Assembly: GCA_963841695.1 (NCBI GenBank)
Contig: CAWJDQ010000001.1
Location: 310,001 to 374,000, forward strand
Direction: 5' to 3'
DNA: 64,000 bases
Origin: RYN-230 sp963841695
GTDB lineage: Bacteria; Actinomycetota; Actinomycetes; Streptosporangiales; Streptosporangiaceae
A program made the translations under genes and the position numbers. Shown here piece by piece: positions 8,343-15,407 of this stretch (the first letter of the stretch is position 1; each line of letters starts with the position of its first letter). Below the pieces are notes generated by a model. The model did no database searches and was not told the origin of the DNA. It worked only from the letters and a program-made list of their open reading frames with translations.

Positions 8343-8419
8343 CCGCCAATCCGGGAAAATCGCCCGGTGGTCCGGTGCGAAACCGTGCAGAGTTCTTTGC
8401 TTTTAACAGGGGGATATCC

Positions 8420-9724
8420 ATGCGAATTACATCGTTCAAGGCGGCCCTGGCCGCGGCGGCCGCGGGGGGCCTGGCGGCGGCCGGGCTGGGCGCCGCCCCG
8501 GCCCTGGCCACGACCGTGGTCACCGTGCCGTGCGGCGTCGGCCACCTGTCCAGCGCCATCTCCACCGCGGTCAGCGGCGAGGTGCTGCAGCTGTCGCCAA
8601 GCTGCGCGTACGTGCTGCACACCGCGCTGCCCCAGGTGAAGGTCCCGCTCACCCTCGAGGGCCACAGCACCATCGCGCGCAGCACGCTCCTGCTCACGCC
8701 GCACTTCAGCCTGCTGACCGTGGGTTCCGGCGGTGCCCTGACCACCGACGACATCGACTTCGTGAACGGCTACGCCACCACGTACGGCGGGGCCATCAAC
8801 GGGGCTTCCGGCCCGGTCACCGTGCACGGCGGGACATTCACCGGGAACAACTCCGGCACCTACGGCGGCGCCATCTATAACGGCGACGGCCTGACCGTGA
8901 TCGGCGCCACCTTCACCGGGAACTCGTCCCGCAATTACGGCGGGGTGATCTACAACGACGACCCGGCGCTGATCACCGGGTCCACCTTCACTGATAACTC
9001 GGCCCGGTACTACGGGGGGGCGCTGTACGACAACGACGACACCACGGCGCTGAACGACACGTTCACCGCCAACACCGCGGGTACCTACGCCGGCGCCATC
9101 GACGTGGACGCCGGGACGACCACGGCCGACGTCGCCTACTTCACGGGGAACTCCTCGGAGTACGGGGGCGCGATCATCACCGACGGCGGTGGCCTCACCC
9201 TCAACCACGGGTACTTCAAGCAGAACACCGCCAGCGAGTACGGCGGCGCCCTCTACAACGCCGAGCCGTCCACGATCCAGAACACCACGTTCACCGGGAA
9301 CAGCGGCGGCGACTACGGCGGCGCCGTCTACAACGACGACGTTCTCACCGCGACCACGATCGCGGCGACCGGTAACACCGCCGTCGATGGCGGCGGCATC
9401 TACAGCGAGGACGAGCTGACCCTGACCGGCGGCTCGCTGACCAAGAACACCGCCGAGTACGGCGGCGGGCTGGAGAACGACGACGTGGCCACGGTCCGGA
9501 ACACCACGTTCGGCCAGAACTCCGCGTCCTCCGCGGGCGGGGGCATCTATAACGACGACTCGCTGACGCTCCAGTTCAGCACCGTGACCCACAACTCCGC
9601 CCCGCCCGGCGAGGGCGGCGGCATCTTTAACGACGGCACCGTGGTCTCAACCGGCAACACGATCACGTCGAACCTGACCAACAACTGCTCGCCGGCGATG
9701 TCCGTGGCCGGCTGCACCGGCTGA
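8420..9724 (+). CDS. Secreted right-handed beta-helix protein, GGAI/FxxN repeats (first copy)
   Basis: 434 aa with a Sec signal peptide (MRITSFK, Ala-rich core, cleavage after PALA near residue 31). I chose ATG 8420 because it restores a signal peptide and has AGGGGG upstream. The mature protein has about a dozen repeats of roughly 24 residues, each with an FxxN-like turn (TFTGNNS) and a YGGAIYN turn, predicting a right-handed parallel beta-helix. The two motifs resemble the GGAI and FxxN motifs of chlamydial Pmp proteins. A Cys pair lies at the N-cap (VPCGVG, SPSCAYVL) and another at the C-end (NNCSP, GCTG), likely disulfides. No membrane anchor or sortase motif. Role unknown; adhesion or glycan binding is inference. 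Confidence 0.82.
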   Translation: MRITSFKAALAAAAAGGLAAAGLGAAPALATTVVTVPCGVGHLSSAISTAVSGEVLQLSPSCAYVLHTALPQVKVPLTLEGHSTIARSTLLLTPHFSLLTVGSGGALTTDDIDFVNGYATTYGGAINGASGPVTVHGGTFTGNNSGTYGGAIYNGDGLTVIGATFTGNSSRNYGGVIYNDDPALITGSTFTDNSARYYGGALYDNDDTTALNDTFTANTAGTYAGAIDVDAGTTTADVAYFTGNSSEYGGAIITDGGGLTLNHGYFKQNTASEYGGALYNAEPSTIQNTTFTGNSGGDYGGAVYNDDVLTATTIAATGNTAVDGGGIYSEDELTLTGGSLTKNTAEYGGGLENDDVATVRNTTFGQNSASSAGGGIYNDDSLTLQFSTVTHNSAPPGEGGGIFNDGTVVSTGNTITSNLTNNCSPAMSVAGCTG

Positions 9725-9780
9725 CCAGCCGGCCGTTCCCGCCGCACTCATCGATTCAGCTCTTCTCCAGGGGGACTTTC

Positions 9781-11100
9781 ATGCGCATGAAACTAGCCAG
9801 AACCGTGGCGGCCGGAGCGGCGGCCGCCGCGGCAGGCCTGGGGGCCGCCACGCCGGCCCTGGCGGCGCCGGTGCCGACGGTGCAGGTGCCGTGCAGCGCC
9901 AGCGCGCTCGGCAGCGCGATCAGCAGCGCGGTCAACGGCGACGTGCTGCGGCTGGCATCGTCGTGCACGTACACGCTGACCAGCGCCCTGCCCGACGTCA
10001 CCACGACGCTGACCCTGCAGGGTGGCACCAAGAGCACCATCGAGCGCAGCTACGCGGGGGCTACGCCCGACTTCGCGCTGCTCACGCTCGGCGTCGGCGG
10101 CAACCTGACCGTCACCAACGTCAACTTCACGAACGGCTACGGTGGCGACTACGGCGGGGCCATCGACGCCGAGGACGGCCCGCTCAGCGTCACCGGCGGC
10201 ACGTTCTCCGATAACCAGGACGCCGAGTACGGCGGCGCCATCTACAGCGAGGATGGCCTCACCGTGAGCAACGCCACCTTCACCGACAACTCGGCCCCTG
10301 ACTACGGGGGAGCCATCGACATCGAGGAGGCCGCGACGATCACCGGCTCGACCTTCACCGGGAACTCCTCGGAATACGCTGGCGCGGTGGAGGACGACGC
10401 GGACACCACCGTGTCCGGCTCCACCTTCACCAGCAACACTGCCAGCGAGGAAGGCGGGGCCATCTACGCGGAGGACGGGACCACGACGGTGAACAAGGGC
10501 ACGTTCACCAAGAACTCCGCCCAGTATTACGGCGGCGCAATCTACGACGACGGCGCCGATAACCTCGTGGTAAACACCGGCTACTTCCAGCAGAACACCG
10601 CCAGTGACTACGGCGGGGCCATCGCCACCTATGAGCCGATGACGCTGAACAACACCACGTTCACGCACAACTATGGTGCCGAATATGGGGGCGCCATCTA
10701 CGCCGAGGGAGACGGCGTGACGATCAATCACATTACCCTCAACCTCAATAGCGGCGAGTATGGCGGCGGCATCTACAACTATTACGACCTGACGCTGACC
10801 GACGGCTCGTTCAGCAACAACACCGCCGAGTACGGCGGCGGGATGTACAACGAGTGGGACGCGACCGTGAACGACGCCACCTTCCAGCAGAATTCCGCCT
10901 CGTATGCTGGCGGTGGCCTCTACCAGGACGGCCACTACACCGACCTGAACGGCAGCCAGGTGGAGTACAACCACGCACCGTCCGGCGAGGGCGGCGGCAT
11001 CTATAACGATGGCACCGTCAACCTGACCAATACCCTGGTCCGGTTCAACACGGTGAACAACTGCTCGCCGGCGGCCTCGGTCACCGGCTGCACCGGCTGA
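9781..11100 (+). CDS. Secreted right-handed beta-helix protein, GGAI/FxxN repeats (second copy)
   Basis: 439-aa paralogue of the preceding gene, same strand, 56 bp downstream. Signal peptide MRMKLARTVAAGAAAAAAGLG ends at about PALA. The N-cap matches copy one (VPCSASALGSAISSAVNGDV, SSCTYTL), then about a dozen repeats such as FTDNSAPDYGGAIDIE and a near-identical C-end (SGEGGGIYNDGT, NNCSP, GCTG). The inter-motif loops are rich in Asp/Glu (DAEDG, SEDG, EEA), more so than in copy one, suggesting divergent ligand or cation binding. A tandem duplication is the simplest origin. Followed by a strong hairpin at 11161-11202. Confidence 0.82.
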   Translation: MRMKLARTVAAGAAAAAAGLGAATPALAAPVPTVQVPCSASALGSAISSAVNGDVLRLASSCTYTLTSALPDVTTTLTLQGGTKSTIERSYAGATPDFALLTLGVGGNLTVTNVNFTNGYGGDYGGAIDAEDGPLSVTGGTFSDNQDAEYGGAIYSEDGLTVSNATFTDNSAPDYGGAIDIEEAATITGSTFTGNSSEYAGAVEDDADTTVSGSTFTSNTASEEGGAIYAEDGTTTVNKGTFTKNSAQYYGGAIYDDGADNLVVNTGYFQQNTASDYGGAIATYEPMTLNNTTFTHNYGAEYGGAIYAEGDGVTINHITLNLNSGEYGGGIYNYYDLTLTDGSFSNNTAEYGGGMYNEWDATVNDATFQQNSASYAGGGLYQDGHYTDLNGSQVEYNHAPSGEGGGIYNDGTVNLTNTLVRFNTVNNCSPAASVTGCTG

Positions 11101-11160
11101 TCCCGGGCACCGGCTAACCCCGGCCTGGCCAGCACAGGCCTGGCCAGCACGGGCCCGGGC

Positions 11161-11202
11161 ACCAGTCCTGGACGGCGCCGCACGGCGCTGTCCAGGACTG
11201 GT
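11161..11202 (+). terminator. Strong hairpin after the beta-helix pair
   Basis: ACCAGTCCTGGACGGCGCC and its near-perfect complement (one G:T position) flank a GCAC loop, giving a 19-bp stem. There is no U-tract, as is usual for actinomycete terminators. Just upstream, a short repeat ggcctggccagcac occurs twice. Confidence 0.65.
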
Positions 11203-11308
11203 CCGTGTTCCGGGGATTCGCCGCCTGGGCCGGTGCGGGTAATCGCGTCACCTGCCCGCCCGATCCGCCCTAAGCTCGGAAGCGGGTAGCCAGGGCCGGA
11301 GGCGAGCG

Positions 11309-11647
11309 GTGCAGGAATTCGACGAGATCCGTAAGCGGCTGGAGTGCCTCGAGGCCCAGGTCGCCGCCCTGGCCGAGGCCCAGAACGACGGCCGCCGGGC
11401 CGCCGACCTGTTCGCGATGGTGGACCGGGACGTAGCCGACCTGAACACCGCGTTCGGGACGCAGCGCCAGCTTCTCCAGGCGCTCCGCGACGACCAGGTC
11501 GGGCACGGGCACAGCCTCGCCGAGCATGGGCAGGCCCTGGACGGGATCATCGCGACGCTGCGGATGATCCACGACACCCAGCTGAAGCAGAGCCGGCAGC
11601 TCGCCGAGCACGGCCGGGTCCTGGCCCGGATCGATCCGGGCCAGTGA
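11309..11647 (+). CDS. Small coiled-coil protein
   Basis: 112 aa, GTG start with GGAGGCGAGC upstream. The sequence is almost entirely heptad-like: EFDEIRKRLECLEAQVAALAEAQNDGRR, then VDRDVADLNTAFGTQRQLLQALRDDQ and LRMIHDTQLKQSRQLAEHGRVLARI. No signal peptide or membrane segment. Probably an oligomeric helical rod; function unknown. It sits between the beta-helix pair and the insertion sequence. Confidence 0.65.
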   Translation: MQEFDEIRKRLECLEAQVAALAEAQNDGRRAADLFAMVDRDVADLNTAFGTQRQLLQALRDDQVGHGHSLAEHGQALDGIIATLRMIHDTQLKQSRQLAEHGRVLARIDPGQ

Positions 11648-11719
11648 TCCAGGGGCAGGCCCAGGGCCGCTGACCCGGGAAGGCCGCGAGGACGCTGAGG
11701 TGCTGTGAGTAGCCCTGTG

Positions 11720-12973
11720 TCAAGCTGCGGCTTGTTGATCTTGGTTGAGCAGGGTCTGGAGTGCGCGGTGCCTGGCGGGGTCGTAGGCGGTCTGGTTTTG
11801 CCAGCAGTGCCAGATGACGAACAGCCAGGCGCTGGCGAGGATGCGGACGGCGTGGGGGTGGTCGTGGCCGCGGGCGCGGGCGCGGTTGTAGAGGTCGGTG
11901 GCCCAGGGGCTGGCGCGGCGGGAGTCGCCGGCGAAGTCGGTGACGGCGTCGCGGAGCTGTTTGTCACACGACCAGCGGAAGCTGACGGCGCGGAGCTTGC
12001 CCGATTGCCGGGTGGAGGGTGCGGCGCCGGCGAGGCAGGCGAGGGCTTCGGGGGCAGGGAAGCGGGCGCGGCAGTCGCCGATCTCGGCGAGGAGCCGGGC
12101 GGCGCGGACGGTGCCGGAGCGGGGCAGCGAGGTGAAGATGTGCGCGTCGGCGTGCAGGGTGAGCTGCTCGGCGATCTGCTCGGACAGGGCCTTGATCTGT
12201 TCGGCGAGGGTGGTCAGGACCGCGTGCAGGGCTGCGGTGACGTGGGCTTGCGCGGCGCCGTCGTCACCGGTGGCGCCGCGGGGCGCGGCAGCCAGGCGGG
12301 CGTGCAGGACGGCGGGAGCCGTGCCGCCGCAGTAGCCCACGCTGGCCAGCCAGGCCGCCAGGCGGCGGGGCGAGAGCCAGTCCGCGCGGTCCTGGGTGCT
12401 GAAGCGGGCCAGGAAGCGCAGGCTGATCGGGGAGTCGATCTCGGCGAACAGCCCGGCTGCGCCGGGGAAGGCGTTGCGCAGGTGGGCGCGCAGCTGGTTG
12501 GCGACGGCGACCCGGTGGCAGACGAGGTCCTTGCGGGCCCGGCAGGCGCGGCGCAAGGTCACGGTGGCCGGGCTGTCGGGGGTCAGGGGCGCCAGCCGGG
12601 CGCGGTCGGTGCGCAGCGTGTCGGCCAGGACGTAGGCGTCGAACCGGTCGTCTTTATTGCCGGCCGAGCCGTACCGGCCGCGCAGGTTCTTGATCTGGTT
12701 CGGGCTGATCACCACCACCGTGATCCCCGCGCCGAGCAGGGCGTCGACCACCGGGCCGTCAGGGCGCTCGATCGCGGCCTCCCGGGCGCCATGACGGGCC
12801 AGCACCGCGATCAGCTCACGCAGGCCAGCGGCGCTGTGCTCAACCGAGCACCGGCGGATCTCCCGGCCTTTGGCGTTAACAACGGACACGGCGTGATCAT
12901 CACGGGCCCAGTCGATCCCGGACGTCACGTCGCCGGGTGGTTCTTCGGGCAGGGTGTTTCTGGCAGACTGCAA
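11720..12973 (-). CDS. IS110-family transposase (DEDD RuvC-like plus Transposase_20 domain)
   Basis: 417 aa, TTG start with GAGGAGG 5 bp upstream. The N-terminal RuvC-like domain shows Asp21 (GIDWARDDHAV), Glu69 (AIERPDGPVVDALL), and Asp109/Asp112 (NKDDRFDAYVLADTLR), the family DEDD tetrad. A long helical linker follows, then the C-terminal Transposase_20 domain (FTSLPRSGTVRAARLLAEIGD, CLAGAAPSTRQSGK) with the conserved serine region used in IS110 recombination. It appears intact. The stop codon overlaps the terminal core sequence, so there is essentially no noncoding right end. Confidence 0.93.
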   Translation of the reverse strand: MQSARNTLPEEPPGDVTSGIDWARDDHAVSVVNAKGREIRRCSVEHSAAGLRELIAVLARHGAREAAIERPDGPVVDALLGAGITVVVISPNQIKNLRGRYGSAGNKDDRFDAYVLADTLRTDRARLAPLTPDSPATVTLRRACRARKDLVCHRVAVANQLRAHLRNAFPGAAGLFAEIDSPISLRFLARFSTQDRADWLSPRRLAAWLASVGYCGGTAPAVLHARLAAAPRGATGDDGAAQAHVTAALHAVLTTLAEQIKALSEQIAEQLTLHADAHIFTSLPRSGTVRAARLLAEIGDCRARFPAPEALACLAGAAPSTRQSGKLRAVSFRWSCDKQLRDAVTDFAGDSRRASPWATDLYNRARARGHDHPHAVRILASAWLFVIWHCWQNQTAYDPARHRALQTLLNQDQQAAA

Positions 12974-13138
12974 CTCTGCCTCCTCGCTGCCAGACCCAGT
13001 GGGGAGGCACCCTCATGCGGTGCCGGGACGCGGCTGCCGGTTCGCTCACTGATCGGCGCTCGGAGGCGCACAGCCCTGTCAACGGTCGGCACGTCCCGGG
13101 TAACCGCCAGGCCCCGCAGAACTCACAGTGGACATCAG
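12974..13138 (-). ncRNA. Candidate bridge RNA region of the IS110 element
   Basis: The 165-bp noncoding leader between the core repeat and the transposase start is where IS110-group elements encode the bridge RNA that pairs with target and donor DNA. It has many GC-rich self-complementary stretches. Its size fits a bridge RNA of roughly 170-180 nt. The loops cannot be assigned by eye, so this is placement by family knowledge only. Confidence 0.4.
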
Positions 13139-13226
13139 CTGTGTCAAGCGAGCAGGGCGGTGGCCTGGCGGCACCTCGGGTGCATCAGCAGCCTCACGGC
13201 CACCGACACAAGGATGGTGCACCAGT

Positions 13227-13261
13227 GAGCCCGGGCCAGGTCCATGGCCCGGCCCGGGCTC
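13227..13261 (-). terminator. Inverted repeat downstream of the DUF397 gene
   Basis: GAGCCCGGGCC (13227-13237) and GGCCCGGGCTC (13251-13261) form an 11-bp perfect stem, with a nested GGGCC/GGCCC option in the loop. It lies 25 bp past the DUF397 stop, between that gene and the IS element. Confidence 0.55.
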
Positions 13262-13285
13262 GCGTGATCTGCTCCTGCCGGTGCG

Positions 13286-13501
13286 TTACCGGCCGGACGG
13301 CGCCTCCTTGAGGGAGGTGATGAAGCCGGCCCAGGCGGCCCGGCTGAAGACGAGCGTGCCGGCCTGCCTCGCCTTGGAGTCGCGCACCACGACTACGTCC
13401 GGCAGGTTCCGGGCGACCTCGACGCACTGGCCGCCATTGCCGCCGCTATGGCTGCTCTTACGCCAATTGGCACGGGACAGGTCGATGCCTGAGGGGGTCA
13501 T
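13286..13501 (-). CDS. DUF397 small protein
   Basis: 71 aa. Typical DUF397 text: WRKSSHSGGNGGQCVEVARN, then VVVRDSKARQAGTLVFSRAAWAGFITSLK. ATG with AAGGAGGT upstream. It lies 75 bp downstream of the XRE regulator gene on the same strand with its own AT-richer gap. In Streptomyces, DUF397 proteins accompany WhiJ-like XRE regulators and modulate their DNA binding; the partner here is probably the upstream gene. Confidence 0.92.
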   Translation of the reverse strand: MTPSGIDLSRANWRKSSHSGGNGGQCVEVARNLPDVVVVRDSKARQAGTLVFSRAAWAGFITSLKEAPSGR

Positions 13502-13576
13502 CCCGCACCTCCTTCGTGTTGTCTAGATCTCTGGTTACTAGGATTATTAGTTCGCACCGATTGGTGACTCTAAAAC

Positions 13577-14434
13577 TTAGCTGAATCCCTTGGCCACCTG
13601 CGCAATCAGGTCGATGGATTGGGCCGTGCCGAGGGCTTCGGCACGGAGGTGATTGAACACCACACTATAGCGCCGGACCTCGTTCTCATTCTCCAGGAAA
13701 AGACTTCCGGTAAGGTGCTCCAGGTAGACGACGGCGGGATCGGCGGCCTGCGGGAATTCCAGAATGGTGAACGGGCTGATGGGCTGCACCTGAGCGGCCG
13801 CGCCGAATGGCAGGACCTGCAGCGTCACGGTGGGCTGCCCGGCTACGTCGATGAGCCGTCCTAGCTGGCCGCGCATCACGTCCGGGCCGCCGATCTGGGC
13901 CCGCAGCACGTTCTCGCTCAGCACCACCCACAGGTCAGGTGGCTCCTGCTGGTCCAGCGTGGCCTGGCGGTCCATCCGCAGCGCCACCTGCCGGTCGATG
14001 TCCTCGGCCGGGCCGGCGGTCGGCGCGGTGCGCAGCACGGCCCGTGCGTACTCCTTGGTCTGCAGCAGGCCGGGCACCACCATGCACTGGAAGTCCCGCA
14101 GCGCCGCAGCCTCGGATTCGAGGCCGATGTACGGCTCGAACCAGGTGGGCAGGACCCGTCCGTACGTGTGCCACCAGCCCTTGCGCCGGGCCTCGCGGGC
14201 CAGCTGGACGAGCGCGTTCGCTTCCTCCCCGAGCACGCCGTAGATCTCCAGCAGCTCCCGCACGTCCCCGGGCCGCACGCTGATCCGGCCGGTCTCCATC
14301 CGGCTGATCCGGGTTCCCGAGCAGTCGAGCCGCTGCCCGACGTCTTCGCAGGTTAAGCGGGCTTGCTCGCGCAGGCGCCGGAGCTCGATGCCGAGCCGTT
14401 TGCGGCGGACCGTGGGACTGGGACTCGCGGCCAT
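13577..14434 (-). CDS. XRE-family regulator with DUF5753 domain (WhiJ-like)
   Basis: 285 aa. N-terminal helix-turn-helix (about 12-68): RLGIELRRLREQARLTCEDVGQRLDCSGTRISRMETGR. A DUF5753 domain fills the rest, with its usual landmarks WFEPYIGLESEAAALRDFQ, VPGLLQTKEYARAVL and YLEHLTGSLFLENENEVRRY. ATG at 14434 with GGAGG about 9 bp upstream. The gap to the divergent ATPase gene holds a GCATCTTGCAC element that recurs upstream of the second XRE gene near 61.7 kb. Family members repress developmental or antibiotic genes until relieved by a DUF397 partner. Confidence 0.92.
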   Translation of the reverse strand: MAASPSPTVRRKRLGIELRRLREQARLTCEDVGQRLDCSGTRISRMETGRISVRPGDVRELLEIYGVLGEEANALVQLAREARRKGWWHTYGRVLPTWFEPYIGLESEAAALRDFQCMVVPGLLQTKEYARAVLRTAPTAGPAEDIDRQVALRMDRQATLDQQEPPDLWVVLSENVLRAQIGGPDVMRGQLGRLIDVAGQPTVTLQVLPFGAAAQVQPISPFTILEFPQAADPAVVYLEHLTGSLFLENENEVRRYSVVFNHLRAEALGTAQSIDLIAQVAKGFS

Positions 14435-14654
14435 GATGCTGTGCCTCCGGGACTCGCCCGTGCTGCAGACCGTGGTGCTGCGGGGCTGCGCACGTTACAA
14501 TGTGGAATCGCATAATACGGTTAGGCATCTTGCACAAGGGCGTGGCTTGATGCATGCTGGGGCACAATGCTGCGACGCATGATACGCGCCCGCGCTCCTG
14601 GGGTGCCGGTACATAACCGCTGAGGTATCCGATTCCGGCGAGGTGATCCGCGAG
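14435..14654. promoter_or_regulatory. Divergent promoter with GCATCTTGCAC element
   Basis: A 220-bp gap, less GC-rich than its surroundings (14490-14580). GCATCTTGCAC at 14525-14535 is repeated exactly at 61745-61755, also upstream of an XRE-DUF5753 gene. TTGCAC inside it could serve as a -35 for the rightward gene, though I see no convincing -10 at 17 bp. Probable operator of the XRE regulator. Confidence 0.45.
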
Positions 14655-15407
14655 ATGCCCCGGACCGGCACCGGCCCGTTCCCTGCGCAGCGTTCCAGCT
14701 TTCCCGCCCCCGGTGGCCATTACGGCTTGGCCGGCCGGGACACGCAGTTCAGTGCGGCTCCCTTGGGCGGCTCTTATGGGGGCAGTTCCTACCGCGGCAG
14801 TTCCTACGGCGCGGGCGGGTCCGGCCAGTACGGCCTGGCCGTCCCCGGCAGCTACTTCGCCCCGGTCGCGGCGCCGGACGAGTACGGGGCGGACGAGTAC
14901 CAGGCGTCCCAGGACGAGCCCGCCCAGGACGAGCCGGGCCGCCCCGCACAGTGGCCGCTGCAGTCCCGGCTGGAGCTGGGCGCGCTGGCCGGCGCGGTGC
15001 CGTGCGCCCGGCTGCACGCCCGCCTGGTGCTCACCGAGTGGGGGCAGGCCGTCCTCGGCGACAGCGTGGAACTGATCGTCTCGGAACTGATGACCAACGC
15101 ACTGCGTGCCTGCACCGATCCGGTCGCCGGGCGGCCGGGCTACGGTCCTGACGGGCGGCATCCCCCCCTGGGGCTGCGGCTCGCGTCCGATGGCCGGCAG
15201 GTGCTGGTGGAGGTCTGGGACGGCGCTATGGCTCCGCCGCTGCCCGGCCAGGTCAGCCCGGACGGCGAGACCGGCCGCGGCCTTTTAATGGTGGAGGCGG
15301 TCAGCAGCCGCTGGGGTTACTACTACCCCGCCCGCCAGCCGCGCGGCACCGCGCCGGACGAGCGGGCGGCCAAGGTCGTCTGGGCCCTCATCCAGCCCGG
15401 GGGCTGA
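14655..15407 (+). CDS. ATP-binding (RsbW-like HATPase) protein of a WhiJ-type locus
   Basis: About 250 aa. The first 95 residues are low-complexity with Ser/Gly/Tyr repeats (GGSYGGSSYRGSSYGAGGS) and an acidic stretch. The C-terminal part is an anti-sigma-type HATPase: LGALAGAVPCARLHARLVLTEWG, VELIVSELMTNALRAC (N-box), VEVWDGAMAPPLP (G1) and GRGLLMVEAVSSRWGYY (lid). ATG 14655 is chosen with GAGG 11 bp upstream; GTG 14643 is also in frame. Such ATPases are the regular third member beside XRE and DUF397 genes. Its end overlaps the convergent asparagine synthetase gene by 20 bp. Confidence 0.82.
   Translation: MPRTGTGPFPAQRSSFPAPGGHYGLAGRDTQFSAAPLGGSYGGSSYRGSSYGAGGSGQYGLAVPGSYFAPVAAPDEYGADEYQASQDEPAQDEPGRPAQWPLQSRLELGALAGAVPCARLHARLVLTEWGQAVLGDSVELIVSELMTNALRACTDPVAGRPGYGPDGRHPPLGLRLASDGRQVLVEVWDGAMAPPLPGQVSPDGETGRGLLMVEAVSSRWGYYYPARQPRGTAPDERAAKVVWALIQPGG

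Larger units (their letters stand above)
11715..13149 (-). mobile_element. IS110-family insertion sequence
   Basis: The DEDD-type transposase gene is flanked by the same 11-mer, CTGTGTCAAGC, at 11715-11725 and 13139-13149. No terminal inverted repeats are visible, as expected for IS110 elements, which keep a shared core at both junctions. The element reads right to left: a leader of about 165 bp precedes the transposase, whose stop codon lies inside the left 11-mer. Total about 1.43 kb. The exact cut position inside the 11-mer cannot be set from one copy. Confidence 0.75.

Noticed and set aside
8318..8419. Possible c-di-AMP (ydaO) riboswitch before the beta-helix gene
   Set aside because: Such riboswitches often precede secreted proteins in actinomycetes, but I could not match the conserved core.
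11705..13228. Rightward 507-codon frame over the IS element
   Set aside because: Val/Gly-rich shadow of the transposase, which has complete DEDD motifs on the other strand.
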